DNA of 13,116 bases from a bacterium (GTDB taxonomy: Bacteria > Eremiobacterota > Eremiobacteria > Baltobacterales > Baltobacteraceae): the NCBI GenBank assembly GCA_021784715.1, contig JAJYHP010000028.1:1-13116 (forward strand), written 5' to 3'. The notes beneath the pieces were generated by a model. The model saw only the letters and a program-made list of their open reading frames with translations. It was not told the origin of the DNA and made no database searches. The translations under genes and the position numbers were made by a program. Within the stretch, counting starts at the first letter, position 1. Each line of letters begins with the position of its first letter. Below, piece by piece: positions 6,711 to 13,116 of this stretch.

Positions 6711-8257
6711 TGTCGGCGTCGCGGCAGAGTAGCGAATCGCCGCTGGTCGAGCACGGCTGGCGGCTTGCGGTGATCACGGTAGCCGTCATCACCGCAACGC
6801 TCTTGGAGATCGTCGACACGACGATCGTCAACGTCGCTCTGCCGAATATTCAGGGTAATTTCGGGGTCGCCGTCGATCAGGGCGCCTGGATCGTTACCGG
6901 CTATATCATCGCCAACGTCATCGTCATTCCGATTACACCGTGGCTACAGGGACGCTTTGGAAGACGTCAGTATTTTACCGCCTCGATCGTTATTTTTACG
7001 ATCGCATCGCTGATGTGCGGGCTCGCCCCCTCGTTTAGTGCGCTGGTCTTTTGGCGGATCGTGCAAGGTCTCGGCGGCGGTGGTCTGATCTCGACCTCGC
7101 AGGCGATCCTTCGCGATATCTTCGGCGTGCGCCGCCAGGGACGCGCGCAGGGCGTCTTTGCAATGGGTGTGATCGTGGGACCAGCGCTTGGCCCGGTACT
7201 CGGAGGATTCATTACCGATAATTTTACCTGGCGCTGGGCGTTCTTTATCAACCTACCGGTCGGCATCATCGCCGCGACGTTAACGCTTCTCTACATGCGC
7301 AATCCCGCAAAACCGCGTGCGATGGCGCTCGATTGGATCGGGTTGGCGCTCCTGGCGATAGGGCTGGGCTCGATGCAGTACGTGCTCGATCAGGGGCAGC
7401 AGTACGATTGGCTGAGTAACGCGGCTATACGAACCTTCTCCGGGCTCGCAATTCTCGGCATCATTGCTTTCGTGCTTTGGACGTTACGTTCGCGCCGACC
7501 GGTGGTCGATCTTCACGTTCTCAAGATTCGCCAGGTTGCCGTCGGCAGCGTATTAGGGGCGGTGCTCGGCATTAGCTTGTACGGATCGATTCTCGTGCTC
7601 CCGCAATATCTACAAAACTCGCTCGGCTTCACCGCGACGCTCTCCGGGTTAACGATTTTGGTCCGAGCGCTTGCGGTCATGCTCTTCACACCGCTGACTG
7701 CTGCCCTTGCCGGGCGAGGGATTATCGACGTACGCATATCGACGGGAATCGGTTTCGTGCTGCTGGGCATATCGAATTGGTTGCTCGCCGGAGTCACCAC
7801 CCCGGAGTCGCAGTTCGGAACCTTGGTTTTCTCGCTGGTGATCAGCGGCATCGGGCTGTCACAGATATTCGTGCCGCTCTCGATCGCGGTCATCGGCGGC
7901 GTAGCAGATAAAGACGTTGCGGCAACCTCGGCGTTCTTCAATCTCTCGCGGCAGGTCGGCGGCAGCGTCGCTACGGCGATCTTGGTGACGATTCTGGTGC
8001 GCGGCGTGACCTACCATCAAGCGGCACTCGCCGGTGTGGAGACGTTGGGGCGCCCGGCAACCGCGCTCTATTTGCAGCGCGAAGGCGGGGAACGCTCGAC
8101 GACGGCGTTGTTAAAACTCGAAACTATGGTCGGCGCGCAGGCGCAGGTACTTTCATATGCGGATACCTCGCGGTGGGTGGCGATCATGACGATCGGCCTC
8201 GCACCGCTCGTCCTTTTACTTAGAAAGCCGCGGACCGCCGCGGTCGCAGTGGAATAG
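6710..8257 (+). CDS. EmrB-type DHA2 multidrug transporter, 14 TM helices
   Basis: This is a major facilitator superfamily proton-driven exporter of the DHA2 (14 transmembrane) group, in the inner membrane. Its 515 residues are close to E. coli EmrB. Landmarks are the TM1 motif LEIVDTTIVNVALPNIQ with membrane-embedded Asp36, the WIVTGYIIANVIVIP helix (60-74), motif A GRFGRRQ (81-87), the TM4 arginine in FWRIVQGLGGG, and antiporter motif C GPALGPVLGGF (157-167) followed by FTWRWAFFINLPVG. A long hydrophilic loop (about 445-485) precedes the last helix, as in EmrB. The protein pairs with the adaptor upstream and the TolC-type channel downstream. The substrate cannot be read from sequence; drugs, fatty acids, siderophores or a native metabolite are all possible. 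Its ATG shares a base with the adaptor stop, and AAAGG lies about seven bases upstream. Confidence 0.95.
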   Translation: MSASRQSSESPLVEHGWRLAVITVAVITATLLEIVDTTIVNVALPNIQGNFGVAVDQGAWIVTGYIIANVIVIPITPWLQGRFGRRQYFTASIVIFTIASLMCGLAPSFSALVFWRIVQGLGGGGLISTSQAILRDIFGVRRQGRAQGVFAMGVIVGPALGPVLGGFITDNFTWRWAFFINLPVGIIAATLTLLYMRNPAKPRAMALDWIGLALLAIGLGSMQYVLDQGQQYDWLSNAAIRTFSGLAILGIIAFVLWTLRSRRPVVDLHVLKIRQVAVGSVLGAVLGISLYGSILVLPQYLQNSLGFTATLSGLTILVRALAVMLFTPLTAALAGRGIIDVRISTGIGFVLLGISNWLLAGVTTPESQFGTLVFSLVISGIGLSQIFVPLSIAVIGGVADKDVAATSAFFNLSRQVGGSVATAILVTILVRGVTYHQAALAGVETLGRPATALYLQREGGERSTTALLKLETMVGAQAQVLSYADTSRWVAIMTIGLAPLVLLLRKPRTAAVAVE

Positions 8258-8265
8258 GAGTCATC

Positions 8266-9954
8266 GTGAAACATCAATCTCTGCATCGTGCGGCCTTCGC
8301 AGGAATCGCTCTCACGATCGCGCTTGGCCCGGCTCTCGCGCTCGGTGCACCGACCGGATCGCCGGCGATTCCGGTCGTCGCGCGTGGCTATCGCGCGCCG
8401 GTTTTGCCGTCGGCGGCATCGGAGATCGTCGGAATAACCGCGCAACCCTTCGTCGGAATTCGCCTCCACGATGCGATCGCGATGGCCCTTCGGAAGAATC
8501 CCGATCTGGCTATCGCCGGAGAGAACGTGAAGATCGCTCGCTATGCGGTCGTCGCCGCCAAGGGCAATTTCGATCTCCGCTTTCAGATCGCACCGTCGGT
8601 CGCTCACGTCGCCGAAGCTCCGACGAATGCGTTTTTTGCCGGTCCGAACTTTAGCCCGATCGTTCAAAACCGGCAGAAGGTAGCGGGAACGCTCAGTGCG
8701 TTATTGCCCGGCGGCCAGAGCGTGAGCGTCGGCCTATCGCAGAGCAAGACGATCGATAATACCTTTATCAACGCCTTCAATCCGAGCTATGTGACATCGC
8801 TGAACGTCGGACTCGACCAACCGCTCCTTCGCGGTGCGGGAATGAACCCGGCTCGCGAGCAACTGCAACTCGCCGTCGTCGGCTCGCGTGCCGCGCGCGC
8901 GCAGGCGCGCGCACAGACGGCCGCGACGATTGCCGCAGTAGAATCGACCTATTGGCAGCTCGTTGCCGCATGGCGGGCCGTAGCGATCGCTCAGAGCGCC
9001 CTGCACGAGGCGATGCTTCAGGAGGGCAGCGTCAATCGACTCGTTCTGCAAGGCGCGGCCGCGCCGATCGAGCGAACCGAAGCGCAGTCGCAAGTGGAGA
9101 GTTTTCGCGCGACGCTCGATAGCGCTCTGCAACAGGTCGCCGGACTGCAAAATTCGCTCAAATCGCAGATTCTCAGCGAGAGTAGCGACCCGATTTGGCT
9201 CGCCAATCTCGTTCCGACCTCGCCGGCGCGGGCGCTGCCGAAAGTTGCGAACCTCAACGTCCTCGTCGAACGCGCCTTACGGGATCGTCCGGAGATCGCG
9301 CAGAGTGCTGCGACGCAAGAAGAAGCAGCGATCGCTTTAGCAAGTGCGAAGAACGGCGGCTTGCCGAAGATCGACTTAACGCTGGGATATCAAAGCAACG
9401 GTTTCGCCGGTATCCCCACCAACGTGAATCCTCTTGGCTCGGGGCCGGTAACCCCGGTTCCCGGGTATTTGGCGGGATCGATGGCGCAATCATATCACAA
9501 CCTCTGGGGCGGTCGCTTCCCGGTTTATAACGCGCAGATCACCTATACGACGACGTTCGGGCACCGGAGTTCGCATGCGGCCCTCGCGACGGCTCGTGCC
9601 AAGGCACGCATTGCAGCGTTACAATCGAAGAGCCTCGTCGATCGAATCGTTATTGAAAACCGCAACGCGTTGCAGGCATATCGCTCGGCGCTCGCACGAT
9701 TGGCGGCGACCCGCGCCGCGCGTATCGCCGCGAAGGCCGTATACGATTCCGAGGTCCGCAAGTATAAAAATGGTGCTTCGACGACCTTTCTGGTACTGCA
9801 ACGGCAAGTGCAACTCGAACAGGCGCGCGGCGCCGAATTGCAGGCGCAGACCGATCTCAACGTCGCAGTCGTCGAGATCGAACGGGCGAGCGGAACGATT
9901 CTTGCAAAGAATCACGTAAAGCTCGCCGCTCTCGGTACGGGAATAGCGCCATGA
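8266..9954 (+). CDS. TolC-type outer-membrane efflux channel
   Basis: This is the outer-membrane channel of the tripartite pump. The protein is 562 residues, somewhat longer than E. coli TolC. A signal peptide (about 1-28: basic start, hydrophobic core, ALALGA) is followed by two tandem outer-membrane-efflux repeats. Repeat one covers about 64-300 (LHDAIAMALRKNPDLAIAGE, then a beta segment with LNVGLDQPLLRGAG, then a long helix containing ESTYWQLVAAWRAV). Repeat two covers about 330-545 (LVERALRDRPEIAQ, KIDLTLGYQSNG, and the final YKNGASTTFLVLQRQVQLEQ and EIERASGTIL). No lipobox cysteine is present. GTG 8266 is chosen because AGGAG (8256-8260) lies five bases upstream, just at the transporter stop. 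Having its own channel gene suggests a dedicated pump, not one sharing a housekeeping TolC. A 55-residue ORF begins at its stop codon. Confidence 0.94.
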   Translation: MKHQSLHRAAFAGIALTIALGPALALGAPTGSPAIPVVARGYRAPVLPSAASEIVGITAQPFVGIRLHDAIAMALRKNPDLAIAGENVKIARYAVVAAKGNFDLRFQIAPSVAHVAEAPTNAFFAGPNFSPIVQNRQKVAGTLSALLPGGQSVSVGLSQSKTIDNTFINAFNPSYVTSLNVGLDQPLLRGAGMNPAREQLQLAVVGSRAARAQARAQTAATIAAVESTYWQLVAAWRAVAIAQSALHEAMLQEGSVNRLVLQGAAAPIERTEAQSQVESFRATLDSALQQVAGLQNSLKSQILSESSDPIWLANLVPTSPARALPKVANLNVLVERALRDRPEIAQSAATQEEAAIALASAKNGGLPKIDLTLGYQSNGFAGIPTNVNPLGSGPVTPVPGYLAGSMAQSYHNLWGGRFPVYNAQITYTTTFGHRSSHAALATARAKARIAALQSKSLVDRIVIENRNALQAYRSALARLAATRAARIAAKAVYDSEVRKYKNGASTTFLVLQRQVQLEQARGAELQAQTDLNVAVVEIERASGTILAKNHVKLAALGTGIAP

Positions 9955-10118
9955 TCGGGGCGACGCCGGTCCGCAAACGGATGAGTTCGGCGATACAACG
10001 AAGCATCTCCGAGCGCGTCGCCGTCCTCTACGGCCGTGAATTAGAGCAGTGGAACCGGCGTCGCCCGGTGGAGCTCGATCAGCCCACGACGCTGCGTTCG
10101 ACCAACCAGGTTACCTGA
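9951..10118 (+). CDS. Possible small basic protein coupled to the channel gene
   Basis: This 55-residue ORF begins with an ATGA overlap on the channel gene stop, the same coupling used throughout this operon. It starts MIGATPVRKRMSSAIQRS and is polar and basic, with a RELEQWNRRRPVE stretch and no transmembrane segment or signal peptide. It is not recognised as any family. Its last 40 bp overlap the convergent pgl gene. The overlap with the stop codon is the main support; the short length and lack of a clear ribosome binding site argue for caution. It could be a chance ORF in the short gap between two convergent operons. Confidence 0.3.
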   Translation: MIGATPVRKRMSSAIQRSISERVAVLYGRELEQWNRRRPVELDQPTTLRSTNQVT

Positions 10119-10798
10119 CCGTCGGTCGGCGCGATCGCCTCAATCGGGTAGAGCGATGCTCCGCCCTCGCCGCGCGCAACGGCGCTGTAGGCGGCGGCCT
10201 TTTCATTACCTGCAAGCGCGATGGCGATGGAGCGAGCGCCGTTGATGGCCGAAGGCGTCATCGTGAGCCGCCATTGCTGTTTGCTTTCCGCATACACCGC
10301 GCGTACGAGCGCATCATCATCGATAAAGGGGTCGCTGCCGGGAAAGAGCGAGGCGGTGTGCCCATCGGGGCCCATGCCGAGCAGGAGGAGATCGAAGCGC
10401 GGCGACCCTCCAAAGCGTTCGCGAATGCGCGCTGCGTATTCCGCTGCCGCAACAAGCGGCGGCGCCTCGCCGCGCATGCGAAGAACCGCCGAAGCAGGGA
10501 GCGGAACGTGCGCGAGCAGCGCTTCGCGCGCCATGCGATAATTGCTCTCCGCGTCGGTCGGGGGGACGCAGCGCTCGTCTCCGAAAAGCAGCGTCACGCG
10601 CGTCCAATCAATGGCGTTCCGGCGCGGTGCCTTTGCCAGCAGCATATAGGCAGCGCGCGGCGTCGTCCCGCCCGCGAGAACGAGGGATGCCTCGCCGTGG
10701 CGGCTCTGAGCTTCCGCGAGGCCGGCGACAACGAAATCCGCGAGCCGCTCGGCGAGCGCCTCGGGGGTCGGAAGCACCTCTCTATGCACGTTGCTCAT
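10079..10798 (-). CDS. pgl: 6-phosphogluconolactonase
   Basis: This enzyme hydrolyses 6-phosphogluconolactone to 6-phosphogluconate, the second step of the oxidative pentose-phosphate pathway, in the cytosol. The 239 residues fit the DevB/Pgl family of the glucosamine-6-phosphate isomerase fold. Visible signatures are LVLAGGTTPRAAY (39-51), LFGDERCVPPTDAESNYRMA (71-90), FDLLLLGMGPDGHTASLFPG (135-154, with the catalytic-region His147), and RLTMTPSAINGAR (177-189). ATG 10798 is chosen because it overlaps the opcA stop by 4 bp and matches the normal N-terminus; the frame is open farther upstream, but that part is antisense-quality sequence inside opcA. It is the last gene of zwf-opcA-pgl and converges on the efflux operon. 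Confidence 0.96.
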   Translation of the reverse strand: MSNVHREVLPTPEALAERLADFVVAGLAEAQSRHGEASLVLAGGTTPRAAYMLLAKAPRRNAIDWTRVTLLFGDERCVPPTDAESNYRMAREALLAHVPLPASAVLRMRGEAPPLVAAAEYAARIRERFGGSPRFDLLLLGMGPDGHTASLFPGSDPFIDDDALVRAVYAESKQQWRLTMTPSAINGARSIAIALAGNEKAAAYSAVARGEGGASLYPIEAIAPTDGQVTWLVERSVVG

Positions 10799-11769
10799 GG
10801 CGCGCCGACCGAGATCTGTCTCGCCACGATCGCGAGTATTTCGCGATAATGCGGCGCGATACGTCCGGTTAGGAGCGCCTTTTCGACTAACGACATCGTA
10901 TCGAGCGGCACGAAAGGAAGCGATGTCGAGTAGGTCTGCCGACCGATCGATGCAGTGGCGTGAGCGCAATGCGCGGGCTCGTCGAAGAGAAACTCATAGG
11001 CGCACGCGGAGCCTGCAAGCAGGCAGCGCGCAACGCGACGCACTTGTCCTTTGCGAGCGAGCGCAGATGCGCTGCCTCCGAAGGAACGATCGAGCACGCG
11101 GCCGAGCCAAGCGCGCAGATAGATCGCCTCTGCGAGGGAGCCGGCATCGATCTCCAGGCGATCGACCGAAGCGAGTTTTGCTCGGTGTGCCGGGTCGTCG
11201 AAGAATCCGGCCAAGACCTCTTGGACCGGTCGAATGCGAAGATAGGCTAAGTCGATGGGTGGGCGCGAGCCGAGAGCCTCGGCGAGATCGATCAACTCAC
11301 GAAGGTTGTCGAGATCGTTCGAACTGCCCGATGAGTCGATAATTGCCGGTGTGGCAAAGCGTGCGAGCTCCTCGAAGAGTTGCTCGACCCCGATCGTCGA
11401 TCCGTTCCACCAGAGCACTTCGGGGACGTCCGGGATCGTCAACGCATCGAGCAACGAGCGGACGGTCTGTGGGGCACAGTCTTCGATTCCGAAACGCACG
11501 ATCTCCGATTGCGCGCCGCCGCCGATCTGCGGTTGAACCGACGCCGTCATCGGATCGCCGAGCGAGGTCCCGTCGAGCAGGATAATTCGCGTCGGATATT
11601 TTCTCGCAACTCCCTCGACGCGCTCGACGACCCACTCCTCACGATCTGGTTCATTGGTGTAGACGATAAGATTCATCATCGTCGTTCGCGCGAGTCCGCC
11701 GCCGCAACGCGCTTCATCGAGCGACCGCTTGATCTCCGAAACGTTGACGATCGCGCCCGCCCCATCCAT
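10795..11769 (-). CDS. opcA: Glucose-6-phosphate dehydrogenase assembly protein OpcA
   Basis: OpcA is an accessory protein that promotes oligomerisation and activity of glucose-6-phosphate dehydrogenase; in Cyanobacteria it links the enzyme to redox control. The 324-residue protein shows family blocks: RTTMMNLIVYT (28-38), YPTRIILLDG (58-67), TIPDVPEVLWWNGS (111-124), SRPPIDLAYLRIRPVQEVLAGFFD (168-191), and a C-terminal part with FVPLDTMSLVEKALL (286-300). Five cysteines are present (22, 98, 249, 256, 268); 249 and 256 are seven residues apart and could form a redox pair, which is inference. ATG 11769 has AGGA (11777-11780) seven bases upstream and lies two bases after the zwf stop; its own stop overlaps pgl by 4 bp. 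The order matches the actinobacterial zwf-opcA-pgl cluster. Confidence 0.92.
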   Translation of the reverse strand: MDGAGAIVNVSEIKRSLDEARCGGGLARTTMMNLIVYTNEPDREEWVVERVEGVARKYPTRIILLDGTSLGDPMTASVQPQIGGGAQSEIVRFGIEDCAPQTVRSLLDALTIPDVPEVLWWNGSTIGVEQLFEELARFATPAIIDSSGSSNDLDNLRELIDLAEALGSRPPIDLAYLRIRPVQEVLAGFFDDPAHRAKLASVDRLEIDAGSLAEAIYLRAWLGRVLDRSFGGSASALARKGQVRRVARCLLAGSACAYEFLFDEPAHCAHATASIGRQTYSTSLPFVPLDTMSLVEKALLTGRIAPHYREILAIVARQISVGAP

Positions 11770-11771
11770 CG

Positions 11772-13116
11772 CTATATCCTACGCCACGTATTTCCGTCAT
11801 CTTCGGTGAGGATATCGGCTTGCTCCGGACCTTCCGAACCGGCCGGATAGTTCGGGAAACTCCGGTCCTTCGTAGCGCTCCAACGATCGAGAACCGGGGT
11901 AACGATCTCCCACGCGAGTTCGACGGCATCCCAACGAGTAAAGAGCGTTTGATCGCCGCGCACCGCGTCGGCGATCAAACGCTCGTAAGCGGGCGCGGAA
12001 GCGACGCCGAAGCCGGTGCCGTAATTGAAATCCATCGTTACGGCGCGAATGTGGTTCTTCGGGCCGGGAACCTTCGCGTTAAAACGCAGCGAGAGTCCTT
12101 CGTCGGGCTGAATTTTCATTACGAGCACGTTGGCTTCGATAGCGTCGCTCGCCTCACCGAAGAGCCGATGCGGAATCGGGGCGAAGGTGACGGCGATCTC
12201 GGTCGATTTCCGGGCGAGCCGTTTGCCGCTTCGGAGATAGAACGGAACGCCCGACCAACGCCAATTATCGATATGCAATTTCAGCGCGGCGAAGGTCTCG
12301 GTGTTCGATGCGGGGTTGACGTCGGCTTCATCGCGATACCCGGGCACGCTCTGCCCTTCGATCGTTCCGGGACCATATTGTCCGCGCGCGGCGGAACGGT
12401 CGAGGCGATCCGGATCGAGCGGACGCATCGCCGAGAGTACCTTGAACTTTTCGTTGCGGATCGCATCGGCGCTCGATGTTGCCGGCGGCTCCATCGCCAC
12501 CAAGGCAAGGAGATTCATGACGTGGTTCTGCAACATATCGCGGAGCGCGCCCGAGCTTTCGTAATAGCCGCCGCGCTGCTCGACTCCGAGGGTCTCGGAC
12601 GCGGTGATCTGTACGGAACGGACGTATTGTCGGTTCCAAATCGGCTCAAAAATGGTATTTGCGAACCGAAGCGCCATGATATCTTGGACCGTCTCTTTGC
12701 CGAGATAATGGTCGATGCGGTAGATATGGCGCTCTTCGAAGACGCTGTTGATCTCGCGCTGTAACGCACGCGCCGTCGCGAGATCGGTCCCAAATGGTTT
12801 CTCGACGATGATACGCGTCCACCCCGCGGTGTTGGATTTTGGGTCGAGCTTCACCGTCGCGAGGCGTTCGACGATCGTCGGGAAGACCGATGGTGGGGTA
12901 GAGAGATAGAAGAGGCGATTCCCGGCGGTGCCCAGCTCTTTGTCGCTTCGTTCGAGGAGCGCACGAAGATCGTGAAAGTGCGCGTCGTCGTCGAAATCGG
13001 CGGTGATATACGAGATGCGCCGGGAAAACTCGGCCCACATCGACGCTCTTGCCGGGCCCGAGCGAGAGAACGCGTCGACGCTCTCCTTGCAGTATGCTCG
13101 GAAACTTTCGTCGTTG
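11772..13116 (-). CDS. zwf: Glucose-6-phosphate 1-dehydrogenase, 5' end outside window
   Basis: This NADP-dependent enzyme oxidises glucose-6-phosphate to 6-phosphogluconolactone, the entry step of the oxidative pentose-phosphate pathway. The frame is open to the right window edge; about 447 codons are visible of a family length near 500, so only the N-terminal Rossmann glycine motif region is missing. Counting from an internal Met at 13040, signatures are RIIVEKPFG (76-84), the substrate-site RIDHYLGKE (108-116, with His111 of the active site), RGGYYESSGALRDMLQNH (156-173, with the catalytic-base His173), FYLRSGKRL and AYERLIADAVRGDQTLF near the C-terminus. The Met at 13040 is not the gene start, because upstream codons (NDESFRAYCKES) are family-like. 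Only one cysteine appears in the visible part. The stop is two bases before opcA. Confidence 0.97.
   Translation of the reverse strand, partial: NDESFRAYCKESVDAFSRSGPARASMWAEFSRRISYITADFDDDAHFHDLRALLERSDKELGTAGNRLFYLSTPPSVFPTIVERLATVKLDPKSNTAGWTRIIVEKPFGTDLATARALQREINSVFEERHIYRIDHYLGKETVQDIMALRFANTIFEPIWNRQYVRSVQITASETLGVEQRGGYYESSGALRDMLQNHVMNLLALVAMEPPATSSADAIRNEKFKVLSAMRPLDPDRLDRSAARGQYGPGTIEGQSVPGYRDEADVNPASNTETFAALKLHIDNWRWSGVPFYLRSGKRLARKSTEIAVTFAPIPHRLFGEASDAIEANVLVMKIQPDEGLSLRFNAKVPGPKNHIRAVTMDFNYGTGFGVASAPAYERLIADAVRGDQTLFTRWDAVELAWEIVTPVLDRWSATKDRSFPNYPAGSEGPEQADILTEDDGNTWRRI

Noticed and set aside
9955..10078. Search for an intrinsic terminator between the convergent tolC and pgl genes
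   Set aside because: Only short stems were seen and no stem followed by a T-run could be supported on either strand.
10049..10849. A 266-codon open frame on the + strand opposite pgl
   Set aside because: It lies antisense to conserved Pgl motifs, is Arg-rich and low in recognisable structure, as expected for a shadow of a GC-rich gene.
10799..10969. Upstream extension of pgl inside opcA
   Set aside because: The 57 extra residues are Arg-rich and unlike any Pgl N-terminus, while ATG 10798 overlaps the opcA stop in the usual ATGA form.
11820..12764. A 314-codon open frame on the + strand opposite zwf
   Set aside because: It is antisense to clearly conserved dehydrogenase motifs and shows no recognisable domain; long antisense frames are expected in GC-rich genes.

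Overview
The window is a GC-rich, gene-dense stretch of bacterial chromosome. No tRNA, rRNA, CRISPR array, insertion sequence or phage-like module was found by reading. Almost every start codon overlaps or abuts the preceding stop codon. The organism is evidently diderm, because it encodes a TolC-type outer-membrane channel and a LolA-like exported protein. It also carries OpcA, a protein best known from Cyanobacteria and Actinobacteria, between zwf and pgl. That mix, together with HutU/HutI/HutF-type histidine catabolism, suggests a terrestrial diderm relative of those phyla, for example Eremiobacterota/WPS-2. This placement is an inference and has not been tested by phylogeny.

Region 1 (1-2997, + strand) is the 3' part of a histidine-utilisation operon: the C-terminal part of urocanate hydratase (hutU), imidazolonepropionase (hutI), and an amidohydrolase best read as formimidoylglutamate deiminase (hutF). 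Each start overlaps the previous stop, so translation is probably coupled. HutF implies the branch that passes through N-formylglutamate.

Region 2 (2965-3762, - strand) is a class A beta-lactamase-like serine hydrolase. It has SxxK, SDN and KTG motifs but no recognisable Glu166 motif and no signal peptide. Its tail overlaps hutF by 33 bp.

Region 3 (about 3763-3896) is the only real intergenic control region. It is relatively AT-rich and contains two related palindromes whose centres are 44 bp apart, between the serine hydrolase gene and the next operon.

Region 4 (3897-9954, possibly to 10118, + strand) is a six- or seven-gene operon: a STAS-domain protein lacking the usual phospho-acceptor serine, an exported LolA-like protein, a TetR-family regulator, an EmrA/HlyD adaptor, an EmrB-type DHA2 transporter, a TolC-type channel, and possibly a 55-residue ORF coupled to the tolC stop. 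Together the last three large proteins form a complete tripartite efflux pump. The STAS and LolA-like genes at its head are the least explained part of the window.

Region 5 (10079-13116, - strand) is the oxidative pentose-phosphate operon zwf-opcA-pgl, with zwf cut at its 5' end by the window edge. It faces the pump operon tail to tail.
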